From the NCBI RefSeq assembly GCF_000423125.1, contig NZ_AUHJ01000001.1, positions 248,001-312,000 of the forward strand: 64,000 bases of DNA, in the 5' to 3' direction. Within the stretch, counting starts at the first letter, position 1, and each line of letters opens with the position of its first letter. Of this stretch, positions 17,343 through 26,075 are shown piece by piece. Source of the stretch: Haliea salexigens DSM 19537 (GTDB lineage: Bacteria; Pseudomonadota; Gammaproteobacteria; Pseudomonadales; Halieaceae). The notes beneath the pieces were generated by a model, which saw only the letters and a program-made list of their open reading frames with translations, was not told the DNA's origin and did no database searches. A program made the position numbers and the translations under genes.

Positions 17343-18847
17343 GGTGCCAAGCACTCCTTTTCGGGTAAATAACACTGGGCAAGGCGCGCCGCAAAGTGCT
17401 CCGCAATGCGTGCCCGACGGGGCCGCCCATTTTCCGTAAGCAATCCGTTGTCCGCAGACAAGGGGGATGCCAGGCGGATCCAGTCCTGCACGCGGGCGTA
17501 GTCCGGTAGCGCTGCATTCGCCGCCTCGATACTTGCGTTGATCTGGGCGTTACTGATGTCCTGGCGCGCAGGGTAAACGAGAGCCACGCAATACGGACGA
17601 GCGTCACCCAGTACCACGGCCTGCAACAGACAACCGTCGGCAAGCAGCTCGCTTTCCACCCATTCCGGGGAAATATTACGTCCATAGCTGCTGATCAGCA
17701 GGTGTTTGCGCCGACCGGATACCGTCAGGAAGCCCCGGGCATCCAGCTGGCCGAGGTCACCCGTTGCCACCGGCCCTGACTCCCAGCTCGCAGGGTCGCC
17801 CAGATAACCCAGAAAGCGATTACCGTCGACCATGATTTCACCGTCTCGCACGCTGACCTTTACATGCGGCAGGACGCGACCACTGCTTCCCGCGTGGTCC
17901 GCAGCCGGTGTGTTGAGGCTGACCACTGAGGCACATTCAGATAATCCATAGCCCTCGTACACCGGCAGCCCACCCTCGCGCACCCGATGCAGCAGTTCGG
18001 GCGCCACCCGGGCACCGCCCACGGCGACAAAAGCCAGTGCAGGCGGAGGCTGCCAGCCGGCCCGCAAGGCCCGGTCAAACAGCGTAAGCAATTGTGGAAT
18101 CACAATCAGCGTGTGCGGGTTCCAGCGCGATATTGCTGACAGCAGTCGCTGTGCATCGACACCCGAACTGCCCGCCAACCCCAACTCCGTGGGCGCAGGC
18201 AGGATGACGCTGCCACCCGCGAGCAACGGCATATAAACGCCGGCAATATTCTCCAACAGCGTGCTCAGCGGCAGGATCGACAAGTGGCGAGGGGCTGAAA
18301 GCCCAACAGCAGCCTGCAGCGACTGCGCCACACGCAAGCACTGTTGCGTCGAGAGACAAACCCCCTTGGGGCTACCGGTGGAGCCGGAGGTGAAGGTGAT
18401 TTTCGCCGTACCTGGCGGAATCGCGCCACCGGCGCTCGTGGCAAGCGGTGCCATAGTCAACCCGGTGAACAGGGCTTCGTGACGGCTTGCTATGGCTACC
18501 CCCGACAGTGCGTCACGTAGTGCGTCACGTAGCCCGGCACTGACCACAATCGCCTCCGCGCCGGACGCCTCCAACACATGCGCACGCTGGCTGGGACTGA
18601 AAAATGTCGGCACCGGCACCAGGCAAACACCCGCCACTTGTGCAGCCAGATCAACGCGAACCCAGTTGGGCGCATTGTCTGCCAGCAGCGCGAGCCGCCG
18701 GACACCCTGCGCACGTAACGCCCCCGCCAATTGCTCCACGTCATGCCAGAGCGCCGCGGCGCTCACCGTCTCACGCCCGTCATCCAGCACGGTGGACTGT
18801 GGCTGCTGCGCCGCGCGGTGCGCCAGTGCTGCAGTGAGTACGTTCAC
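17339..18847 (-). CDS. AMP-dependent acyl-CoA synthetase/ligase
   Basis: A 502-residue ANL-superfamily adenylating enzyme. It has the P-loop-like FTSGSTGSPKG (about residues 150-160), YEGYGLSECASVVSLN (A5-type motif), ATGDLGQLDARGFLTVSGRRKH (A7/A8) and SSYGRNISPEWVE. The final catalytic lysine region is short and diverged (NGLLTENGRPRRARI), as often seen in specialised ligases. It should activate a carboxylic acid to an acyl-adenylate and then a thioester. The start is GTG at 18847, overlapping the stop of the thermostable-hemolysin gene (GTGA), and the 3' end overlaps the oxidase start. Such tight coupling argues that the four proteins are made together. Confidence 0.9.
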   Translation of the reverse strand: MNVLTAALAHRAAQQPQSTVLDDGRETVSAAALWHDVEQLAGALRAQGVRRLALLADNAPNWVRVDLAAQVAGVCLVPVPTFFSPSQRAHVLEASGAEAIVVSAGLRDALRDALSGVAIASRHEALFTGLTMAPLATSAGGAIPPGTAKITFTSGSTGSPKGVCLSTQQCLRVAQSLQAAVGLSAPRHLSILPLSTLLENIAGVYMPLLAGGSVILPAPTELGLAGSSGVDAQRLLSAISRWNPHTLIVIPQLLTLFDRALRAGWQPPPALAFVAVGGARVAPELLHRVREGGLPVYEGYGLSECASVVSLNTPAADHAGSSGRVLPHVKVSVRDGEIMVDGNRFLGYLGDPASWESGPVATGDLGQLDARGFLTVSGRRKHLLISSYGRNISPEWVESELLADGCLLQAVVLGDARPYCVALVYPARQDISNAQINASIEAANAALPDYARVQDWIRLASPLSADNGLLTENGRPRRARIAEHFAARLAQCYLPEKECLAP

Positions 18848-19554
18848 CCGGCGTGGTTCCGGATAGTGGAGGCAAGGGCCGATATCATGGCCGCATGGCG
18901 CTCAAGCTCAGCGGCCATCGCCGGACGCGCGCAAGCCTGCTGGTGGGTGAGCAGCATATCGCCGATCATCACCTGCGGGTCACCCTCGTAATAGCGACCC
19001 CAGTCTTGCGCCGCGCTACCCAGACGCTCCGGTCGGGCCGGCGCCACGGCCTGCGGCGTAAAACCGCTGCGACGGATAGACAGCCGCACCGCACGATTGG
19101 CAGCGAAAGCCAGATAGCGGATGCCGGCCTCATGAATTGCAGCCGTTACCAGTAAATACAGTACAGCGCCCTGCCCCGGCGCAGAGGCGGCCAGATTGCC
19201 CAGCTCCAGAATATCGCCGCGACAACTGGCACCGCCGTGCAGCGCATCCACAGCAGCGGTGACTGGCACATCCAGGTACTGCTCGCAAAACAGAGCGCCG
19301 TGGTTGCCGCTGCGCAGACCGAGTGCGGCAAGCAGGGTTCCCTTCTGCTCCAGGCTGCAAAGCAGGGGCAGAAACGACAACACGCGCGCATCCCAGGCTG
19401 CCTGGAACACACTGGAAATATAACGCTCGATACGCTCACGCCGGGGATCAAGCCCCTCACAAGCATTCAGCACGAAGGGTTCCGTCACCGGCGCGGTGGC
19501 CTGCAGTACTGTCAGTGTGCCGCCGCCCAGGGCGTTATGCAGAGAAGCTGTCAC
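18844..19554 (-). CDS. Thermostable hemolysin (delta-VPH) family protein, GNAT-like
   Basis: A 236-residue protein. It has the family blocks YISSVFQAAWDARV, LAALGLRSGNHGALFCEQYL, GDILELGNLAASAPGQGAVL and WGRYYEGDPQVMIGDM. The family was named for a Vibrio hemolysin, but the ILELGNLA stretch and strand order recall acyltransferases of the GNAT/autoinducer-synthase type, so an acyl-transfer role is at least as likely as haemolysis. This last point is inference. It is the first gene of the run. Translation should begin at GTG 19554, six bases after GAGGT, and that ribosome site lies in the second arm of an inverted repeat. Confidence 0.87.
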   Translation of the reverse strand: MTASLHNALGGGTLTVLQATAPVTEPFVLNACEGLDPRRERIERYISSVFQAAWDARVLSFLPLLCSLEQKGTLLAALGLRSGNHGALFCEQYLDVPVTAAVDALHGGASCRGDILELGNLAASAPGQGAVLYLLVTAAIHEAGIRYLAFAANRAVRLSIRRSGFTPQAVAPARPERLGSAAQDWGRYYEGDPQVMIGDMLLTHQQACARPAMAAELERHAAMISALASTIRNHAG

Positions 19555-19559
19555 GGGCC

Positions 19560-19597
19560 TACCTCACAATGCTCTCGATGAAAGGCAGTGTGAGGTA
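19560..19597 (-). promoter_or_regulatory. Inverted repeat that can hide the ribosome site of the hemolysin-family gene
   Basis: On the minus strand TACCTCACA (19597-19589) and TGTGAGGTA (19568-19560) are perfect 9-base complements with a 20-base spacer. After one mismatch, TGC/GCA adds three pairs. The second arm contains GAGGT, the only plausible Shine-Dalgarno for GTG at 19554. In RNA the stem would cover it. It could equally be a DNA operator for a dimeric regulator. The repeat is read directly; both roles are inferred. Confidence 0.6.
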
Positions 19598-19650
19598 CGA
19601 AACTTAGAGAAAACTTAACACATGGAAGATTTCTCTACTCCAGGGCAGCT

Positions 19651-21801
19651 TTAGTGTCGCTTGCGCCGCCGCTGCGGCTTGGTTACCGCCGCCGGGGTTT
19701 TAGGATAGCGCGGCAACTTGCCACCCGAAAGGTAGCGGTGTATCGACTCCTGTGAGCGGATCATGGCGCCTTTTGCGCGCCGCGGCACATAATCGTTCAC
19801 CTGATGCTGGTCGATGATGCGCGCCTTGACGTTGTCGTGCCACTGCTGATCGAGAATATCCTGCAATACCCGCTGTGCCGCCGGATCGCGGATGGGGCAC
19901 AGCACCTCAACCCGGTAGTCGAGATTGCGCGTCATGAGGTCGGCGGAGCCCAGCAGGTAGCGAGGATTGCCACGGTTGTAGAACACGTAGGCACGAGGGT
20001 GCTCCAGGAAACGGTCGACAATGCTGATCGCCTCGATGTTCTCGGAAATCCCACGCACACCCGGCAGCAGTGAGCACATGCCGCGAATAATCAGCTTGAT
20101 CGTTACGCCCGCATCGGACGCCTCATACAGTTTCATCACCAACTGGTTGTCGACCAGGTTATTGCACTTGAGCGTCATCTCTGCGCGGTAACCGGCACGT
20201 GCGTTGGCAATTTCCTGCTCTATAAGATGCATGAGACCAGGCCGCGTACTGTGTGGCGACACCAACAGGGTTCGGTAGCGCGGGCGCTTGTAGGTGAACT
20301 GCAGGAAGTCAAACACATCGTAGATGTCGCGGCCGATATTCTGGTCGTAGGTCAGCAGGGTGAAGTCGGTGTAAAGGCGGGCGGTCTTCTCGTTGAAGTT
20401 GCCCGTGCCGATATGACTGTAGTAGCGCACCTGGCCCTCTTCACGGCGCTCAATGAGTAGCAGCTTGCTGTGCACCTTGAGGCCCGGGATGCCGAAAATC
20501 ACATCGATACCGTTCTCAGTCAAACGCTGTGCCCAGCTGATATTCGCAGCTTCGTCAAAGCGTGCCGCCAGCTCCACCACGGCGAGTACGCGCTTGCCGT
20601 TCTGCACGGCATTGACCAGTGCATCAATTACGCGGGAGACCTTGGCAACCCGGTACAAACAGATCTTGATGGTCGACACGGTGGGGTCCAGTGCGGCCGT
20701 CTTGAGCAAATCGATAATGTAGTCGAATGGGTGGTAAGGGTAGTAAAGGAACACGTCCCGTTCGCGAATATTGTCGAACAGGCTGCCCGGCTCGTCCAGG
20801 CGCGGCAGGCGAATGGGCGGCAGGGGGCGGAATTCCAGATACTTCGGCCCAACGTTGGGAAAGGACATGAAATCCTTGGAATTGTGGTAACGCCCGCCTG
20901 GAATCAGGCTGTCGTATTTACCAAACCCGAAGCGCGAGCAGAGATAATCCAGCAAACGCTGTGGCATGGCGGCGTCGTAGACAAAGCGCACCGCCTCTGC
21001 CTTGCGCCGTTGTTTGAGGCTGGTCTCCATTTTGTCGATCAGGCTCTCGGTGATACCGGGGTCGATCTCCAGCTCGGCATCGCGCGAAAACTTAAAGCAG
21101 TAGGCCGCCGTTTCGTCGATGTGGAACACGCCGCGAAACATCTGCGGCAGGCAGAAGCGGATCACGTTGTCGAGCGCGATAAACACCTTGCCCGCACGCC
21201 CCTTGCGCTTGGGTATCTGCACGAAGCGGTCCAGCCGGTCCGTGGGCACTTCCACTACCGCGTAGTTGTAGTCCTCACCCGAACGTATATCCAGCGCCAG
21301 ATAGATGGACTCATCGTTCAGTGCCGGGATCGCCTGCCCATCGCGCAACAAAATGGGCTCCAGCTCGGGCAACACCGTGCGCGTGAAATAGGCCTGCACA
21401 AACGCCGCCTGCCCCGCGTCCAGCTGGCGCTCGTTGACCATGTAGATCTGGCGTGCCCGCAAATCGCGCAACACCACGTTGTAGGTTTTTTCGAAGTGCT
21501 TCTGCAGTTCCACCACCCGCTTGACGATGGCCGCGAGCAGATCCTTGGCGCGCTGTTTGGAGGCGGCATCGGAAACGGTTATCAGCCGGCGCACCTCCGC
21601 CACGCGCACACGGAAAAATTCATCCATGTTGTTGGAGAAAATACCCAGGTAGCGCAGCCGCTCGATGACCGGCACGGTTTCATCAGCCGCTTCCTGCAAC
21701 ACCCGCGCATTAAAGGACAGCCAGCTGATTTCCCGCGGAATGAACAGATTCTCGTCGAGGTCCGCCAGCCGTCTCTGCAGGGAATTGTGGGGGTCCGCCA
21801 T
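19651..21801 (-). CDS. ppk1: Polyphosphate kinase 1
   Basis: A 716-residue enzyme that polymerises ATP gamma-phosphate into polyphosphate and reverses the reaction. The N-terminal ENLFIPREISWLSFNARVLQ block, the NNMDEFFRVRV block and the two phospholipase-D-like C-terminal domains with KVHSKLLLIER (active-site His) and SHIGTGNFNE are all present. The length is close to that of E. coli Ppk, with a slightly longer basic tail (TKPQRRRKRH). AGGTGA stands about six bases before the ATG. A PHO-box-like site lies about 90 bp upstream. No ppx gene is adjacent. Confidence 0.97.
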   Translation of the reverse strand: MADPHNSLQRRLADLDENLFIPREISWLSFNARVLQEAADETVPVIERLRYLGIFSNNMDEFFRVRVAEVRRLITVSDAASKQRAKDLLAAIVKRVVELQKHFEKTYNVVLRDLRARQIYMVNERQLDAGQAAFVQAYFTRTVLPELEPILLRDGQAIPALNDESIYLALDIRSGEDYNYAVVEVPTDRLDRFVQIPKRKGRAGKVFIALDNVIRFCLPQMFRGVFHIDETAAYCFKFSRDAELEIDPGITESLIDKMETSLKQRRKAEAVRFVYDAAMPQRLLDYLCSRFGFGKYDSLIPGGRYHNSKDFMSFPNVGPKYLEFRPLPPIRLPRLDEPGSLFDNIRERDVFLYYPYHPFDYIIDLLKTAALDPTVSTIKICLYRVAKVSRVIDALVNAVQNGKRVLAVVELAARFDEAANISWAQRLTENGIDVIFGIPGLKVHSKLLLIERREEGQVRYYSHIGTGNFNEKTARLYTDFTLLTYDQNIGRDIYDVFDFLQFTYKRPRYRTLLVSPHSTRPGLMHLIEQEIANARAGYRAEMTLKCNNLVDNQLVMKLYEASDAGVTIKLIIRGMCSLLPGVRGISENIEAISIVDRFLEHPRAYVFYNRGNPRYLLGSADLMTRNLDYRVEVLCPIRDPAAQRVLQDILDQQWHDNVKARIIDQHQVNDYVPRRAKGAMIRSQESIHRYLSGGKLPRYPKTPAAVTKPQRRRKRH

Positions 21802-21890
21802 TTCGTCACCTGCCCGCAGGCAGCCTCAATAAAAAGGTGCCAGTCTAGCGCGCCCGCAAGCGCAGTAAAGCCGCTTTGTGGACGCTGTTG

Positions 21891-21908
21891 ATGAAACTTT
21901 TATGACAG
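21891..21908 (-). promoter_or_regulatory. Candidate PhoB (PHO) box upstream of ppk1
   Basis: Read on the minus strand, CTGTCATAAAAGTTTCAT contains a perfect first heptamer CTGTCAT, a four-base A spacer and a second heptamer GTTTCAT that matches CTGTCAT at five of seven places. It lies just after the stop of the upstream gene and points toward ppk1. Control of ppk by PhoB is known in several bacteria. I do not see a strong -10 at the expected spacing, which lowers confidence. Confidence 0.5.
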
Positions 21909-21912
21909 CCGT

Positions 21913-23142
21913 TCAGGCGTAGAACCAGTAGGCCACAACAATTGCAGCCACAATGCCCGCGGCGTCCGCGGCGAGCCCGCAGCCCAGTGCGTGACGCGCG
22001 CGACGGATGCCCACCGCACCAAAGTAGACCGCCAGGGTATAGAACGTGGTTTCAGTGGAGCCCTGCAGTGTGGCGGCCAGGCGCCCCTGGAATGAATCGA
22101 CGCCGAAGGTGTTCATGGTATCGATCATCATGGCGCGCGCCCCGGAGCCGGACAGGGGCTTCATCAAGGCCGTTGGCATCGCATCTACCCACAACGTATC
22201 CATGCCCAGGGCGTCCACCCCACTCCGCAGCAGCGTCAGCACCTGGTCGAGGGCACCGCTGGCGCGGAACACGCCGATTGCCACCAGCATGGCCAGCAGG
22301 TAGGGAATAATGCCGATTGCCGCCTCGAAGCCCTGCTTGGCACCCTCGATAAACGTGTCATAAACGTTGACGGCTCGCCGATGCGCAACCACCAGAAAAA
22401 GAACAATCAGGCTCACGATCAGCAGGTTGCTGACAAGGCTGGACTGGCGCTGTAACTCCTCGGCACCGAGCGTCGAGAACCAGCCCACCAACGCCAGCAG
22501 CACAGCGAAAGCACCACCCAGAAATCCCAATACGACGGTGTCGCGCAGGCGAATACGTTGCACCCAGGCGGTGACCAGCAACCCGGCCAGCGTTGAGCAG
22601 CTGGTCGCTATCAGAATGGGAATGAACACCGCGGCGGGGTCTGCCGCACCCATCTGCGCCCGGTAGAGCAGAATAGTCACCGGGAACAGTGTTACCGAAG
22701 AGGTATTAAGCACCAGAAACAGTATCTGCGCGTTCGTCGCCACATCGGGCTGTGGGTTCAGGGTTTGCAGGTCTTTCATAGCCTTGATACCCAGGGGCGT
22801 GGCGGCGTTGTCCAGCCCCAGAATATTCGCCGAGAGGTTGAGCGTCATGGAAGAAATGGCCGGGTGACCGCGTGGCACCTCCGGCATCAGCCGCGTGAAC
22901 AGCGGCGAGAGCAAACGCGCCAGACGATCGACCAGGCCGGATGCCTCACCCACGGCGACCACGCCCAGCCAGAACGCCATCAGGCCGATCAGCCCGATAG
23001 CCAGTTCCACCGCCAATCCCGCCATGTCGAACAGGCTGGAAACCATGCGCTGGAACACGGCCGCATCGCCAGCCACCAGCCATTGCACCAGCGCAGCCAG
23101 GAAGGCGAGCAGGAAAAACCCGAGCCAGATACGGTGCAGCAT
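21913..23142 (-). CDS. SpmA/SpmB-like nucleoside-recognition (Gate) domain membrane protein
   Basis: A 409-residue protein with about ten hydrophobic segments. The first half has LNLSANILGLDNAATPLGIKAMKDLQ-type residues (SpmA part, positions about 100-130). The second half has EGAKQGFEAAIGIIPYLLAM and MKPLSGSGARAMM (SpmB part), followed by GSTETTFYTLAVYFGAVG. Spore maturation A and B are separate genes in Bacillus but fused in many non-sporulating gammaproteobacteria. The transported compound is unknown. It begins in TGATG overlap with the stop of the alpha/beta hydrolase upstream, so they are likely co-translated. Confidence 0.9.
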   Translation of the reverse strand: MLHRIWLGFFLLAFLAALVQWLVAGDAAVFQRMVSSLFDMAGLAVELAIGLIGLMAFWLGVVAVGEASGLVDRLARLLSPLFTRLMPEVPRGHPAISSMTLNLSANILGLDNAATPLGIKAMKDLQTLNPQPDVATNAQILFLVLNTSSVTLFPVTILLYRAQMGAADPAAVFIPILIATSCSTLAGLLVTAWVQRIRLRDTVVLGFLGGAFAVLLALVGWFSTLGAEELQRQSSLVSNLLIVSLIVLFLVVAHRRAVNVYDTFIEGAKQGFEAAIGIIPYLLAMLVAIGVFRASGALDQVLTLLRSGVDALGMDTLWVDAMPTALMKPLSGSGARAMMIDTMNTFGVDSFQGRLAATLQGSTETTFYTLAVYFGAVGIRRARHALGCGLAADAAGIVAAIVVAYWFYA

Positions 23143-23966
23143 CAGCCGGGATGCCGCGCGAGAAAATCCAGCACTCGCTGCGCGGTGGGCTCAGGATGTT
23201 CCAGCGGAAACAGGTGCCCCCCCGGCACGCTGTGCAGCTCTGCCTGCGGTTGCAGGCATGCCCAGCGCTGCAGCCCGGCGGCGGACAGAATGTCCGAGTG
23301 TTCGCCGCGCAAGCCCAGTGTGGGCAGGCGCAGGCGCAACAGCCGCAGCCACACCAGCGGCAGCGAGGAATAGACGGCGGCCTCCCATGCCGGGGAGTAG
23401 GCAAGTTCCCAATCACCCTCTGGCGCTTCGCGTACCCCGGCGCGCATGTAGTGCCACAGTACCTCGTCGGACAAGCCGCTGTAGGCACGTTTTTCGCGGT
23501 GGAACGCGTAGGCCTGCTCCACACTGGGGAAACGGTCGGGACGGCCCAGCGCGCGGCGCACCATGGGAATTTTCCGCAGGCGGCCCGGGGGCGTCAGGTT
23601 CAGCCCCAGGGCCAGGCGTGTGGGCATGAATACGGGGTCCAGCAGCACCAGGCCACGGAACAGCTGCGGGCGCTTGCGCGCCGCCAACATGGCCACCACG
23701 CCACCCAGAGAGTGTCCCATCATCCACACCGGCTCCGTGAAACAGGTCTCCAGTGTGTGAATGAGGTCATCGGCAAACAGCCGCCAGTTGGCGCGCACGG
23801 GGGCCGGTTCACGCGACCACAGCGGCCGGTGACGGTAGCCGTGCACGGTGAAGTGTTCGGCGAGCGGTGCCAGCAGGCTCTGGTAGCTGCCCGGGGGATA
23901 ACCATTGGCGTGTGCAAAAACCAGTGCGTCGCCCCGGCCGCCGAACGATTCCAACCTTTCCTGCAT
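23142..23966 (-). CDS. Alpha/beta-fold hydrolase
   Basis: A 274-residue soluble hydrolase. The oxyanion HANGYPPGSYQSLLAPL block is at residues 19-35, the nucleophile elbow GHSLGG is at about residue 98, and a late GGHLFPLEHPEP provides the catalytic histidine. The acid residue probably lies in the LRGEHSDIL segment. The cap region is rich in Arg and Pro. There is no signal peptide. It lies first in a two-gene unit with the SpmA/B-like protein. Substrate unknown; an esterase or lipase-like activity is only a family expectation. Confidence 0.88.
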   Translation of the reverse strand: MQERLESFGGRGDALVFAHANGYPPGSYQSLLAPLAEHFTVHGYRHRPLWSREPAPVRANWRLFADDLIHTLETCFTEPVWMMGHSLGGVVAMLAARKRPQLFRGLVLLDPVFMPTRLALGLNLTPPGRLRKIPMVRRALGRPDRFPSVEQAYAFHREKRAYSGLSDEVLWHYMRAGVREAPEGDWELAYSPAWEAAVYSSLPLVWLRLLRLRLPTLGLRGEHSDILSAAGLQRWACLQPQAELHSVPGGHLFPLEHPEPTAQRVLDFLARHPG

Positions 23967-24101
23967 GCTGTATTACGCCTCCCAACCATCGCCTCAAAGC
24001 GGCTTCGCCGTGGTGGCGCCAGCCTAATGTAAAACCGCGCGCTTGTCCTGCTCTGCACTGCGACTTACCATGGCAGCCTGCATTTACACAGGGAGTTGCC
24101 G

Positions 24102-25208
24102 ATGAAAACCCGTGCCGCCGTTGCCTTTGCCGCTGGCAAACCATTGGAAGTGATTGACGTCGACCTGGAGGGCCCGCAAGCGGGCGAAGTACTGGTGGAA
24201 ATGATGGCCACCGGCATCTGCCACACCGATGCTTTCACGCTGTCCGGTGATGACCCCGAAGGCGCATTCCCTGCCATTCTTGGCCACGAAGGCGCCGGTA
24301 TTGTGCGTGAGGTGGGTGCCGGTGTGAAATCGGTAAAGCCGGGCGACCACGTTATCCCGCTCTACACCCCCGAGTGCCGGGAATGCAATTTCTGCCTGCA
24401 TCCGAAAACCAACCTCTGCCAGGCGATTCGGGAAACCCAGGGCCGCGGGGTAATGCCCGATGGCAACAGCCGCTTTTCGCTAGACGGCAAGCCCCTGCTG
24501 CATTACATGGGCTGCTCCACCTTTTCCAACTTCAGCGTCATGCCTGAAATCGCTGTCGCCAAGGTGCGCGAAGATGCCCCCTTCGACAAAATTTGCTACA
24601 TCGGCTGCGGTGTCACCACCGGCGTTGGTGCCGTGGTCTATCGCGCCAAAGTCGAGCCCGGAAGCAATGTGGTGGTGTTCGGCCTGGGCGGCATTGGCCT
24701 GAACGTTCTACAGGGTGCACGCCTGGTAGGTGCCAATCGCATCATCGGCGTGGACCTCAACCCGGAGCGCGAAGCACTGGGACGCAAGTTCGGCATGACC
24801 GACTTCATCAACCCGAAACAGGTCCCCAACGTGGTGGAGGCCATTGTCGAACTCACTGGCGGCGGCGCCGACTACAGTTTCGAGTGCATCGGCAATGTCG
24901 ACGTCATGCGTCAGGCGCTGGAGTGCTGTCACAAGGGTTGGGGTGAGTCCTATATCATCGGTGTTGCCGGCGCGGGCAAGGAGATCGCCACGCGGCCCTT
25001 CCAGCTGGTGACCGGCCGCTCCTGGCACGGCGTTGCCTTTGGTGGCGCGCGCGGCCGTACGGATGTGCCGCAAATCGTTGACTGGTACATGGACGGCAAG
25101 ATCAACATCGACGACCTGATCACCCACACCATGCCGCTGGACGACATCAACCGCGGCTTCGACCTGATGCACGGCGGTGAAAGCATCCGCTCGGTCGTGA
25201 TTTACTGA
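24102..25208 (+). CDS. frmA: S-(hydroxymethyl)glutathione dehydrogenase (class III alcohol dehydrogenase)
   Basis: A 368-residue zinc dehydrogenase. It oxidises the glutathione-formaldehyde adduct to S-formylglutathione with NAD. Catalytic-zinc residues lie in [10 protein letters not shown] and LGHEGAGIV, and the structural zinc comes from the four Cys of [16 protein letters not shown]. The NAD fold has [16 protein letters not shown] at 24102 follows AGGGAG by seven bases; the longer TTG reading at 24096 is less likely. The S-formylglutathione hydrolase gene follows after 16 bp, which together make a complete detoxification unit to formate. The formate dehydrogenase is not in the window. Confidence 0.96.
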   Translation: MKTRAAVAFAAGKPLEVIDVDLEGPQAGEVLVEMMATGICHTDAFTLSGDDPEGAFPAILGHEGAGIVREVGAGVKSVKPGDHVIPLYTPECRECNFCLHPKTNLCQAIRETQGRGVMPDGNSRFSLDGKPLLHYMGCSTFSNFSVMPEIAVAKVREDAPFDKICYIGCGVTTGVGAVVYRAKVEPGSNVVVFGLGGIGLNVLQGARLVGANRIIGVDLNPEREALGRKFGMTDFINPKQVPNVVEAIVELTGGGADYSFECIGNVDVMRQALECCHKGWGESYIIGVAGAGKEIATRPFQLVTGRSWHGVAFGGARGRTDVPQIVDWYMDGKINIDDLITHTMPLDDINRGFDLMHGGESIRSVVIY

Positions 25209-25224
25209 GGACGGAGAGACAACA

Positions 25225-26067
25225 GTGGAGATTATTGCCGAACACCGCACCTTTGAGGGTCGCCAGTTGCGCTTTGAGCATCAGTCGGCAACCCTTGCCT
25301 GTCGCATGCAGGGTGCCCTTTACCTGCCGCCTCAGGCCGAGCACGGCCCGGTGCCGGTGCTCTACTGGTTATCCGGCCTCACCTGCACGGATGAGAACTT
25401 CATCCACAAGGCCGGTGCCCAGCGCTACGCGGCAGAGCATGGGCTGGCCATCGTCTGCCCCGATACCAGCCCGCGCGGCGACGACGTGCCGGATGACCCG
25501 GAGGGTGCCTGGGATTTCGGCCTGGGCGCCGGGTTCTACGTCAATGCCACGCAGGCCCCATGGCAGCAGCACTACCAGATGTACGACTATGTTGACCGGG
25601 AACTGCCGGCGCTGGTGGCGGCGAACTTCCCCGTGCAGGCTGAACGCTGCGCGATTGCCGGCCATTCCATGGGCGGCCACGGCGCGCTGGTGCTGGCGCT
25701 GCGCAACCCTGGGCGCTTTGCCTCGGTGTCGGCTTTTGCCCCCATTGTGGCGCCCACACAGTGCCCCTGGGGAGAAAAAGCCTTCAGTCACTACCTCGGA
25801 CCGGAACGCGACAGCTGGGCGCAGTACGACAGCTGCGCTCTGATTCGCGCCGGCGCGCCACAACTGCCAATGCTGGTCGATCAGGGCGAGGCAGACAACT
25901 TCCTCGAACCGCAGCTGAAAACCTCACTGCTGGAGGCGGCCTGCGCTGACCGCGGTTTCAAGGCAACGATTCGTCGCCAGCCAGGCTACGACCACAGCTA
26001 CTACTTCATCGCTTCATTTATCGGTGAACATATCGCCTTCCACGCCGAGGCACTCGCCTCGGCGTAA
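25225..26067 (+). CDS. fghA: S-formylglutathione hydrolase
   Basis: A 280-residue esterase-D-type hydrolase that splits S-formylglutathione into formate and glutathione. Family blocks are LYWLSGLTCTDENFIHKAG, GAGFYVNATQAPW, the nucleophile GHSMGGHGAL, DQGEADNFL (acid) and GYDHSYYFIASFI (His). The start is GTG at 25225 with GGAGAG upstream. It follows frmA in the same direction and probably in one mRNA. The usual frmR repressor is not seen upstream of frmA. Confidence 0.96.
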   Translation: MEIIAEHRTFEGRQLRFEHQSATLACRMQGALYLPPQAEHGPVPVLYWLSGLTCTDENFIHKAGAQRYAAEHGLAIVCPDTSPRGDDVPDDPEGAWDFGLGAGFYVNATQAPWQQHYQMYDYVDRELPALVAANFPVQAERCAIAGHSMGGHGALVLALRNPGRFASVSAFAPIVAPTQCPWGEKAFSHYLGPERDSWAQYDSCALIRAGAPQLPMLVDQGEADNFLEPQLKTSLLEAACADRGFKATIRRQPGYDHSYYFIASFIGEHIAFHAEALASA

Positions 26068-26075
26068 TTGCGGCG

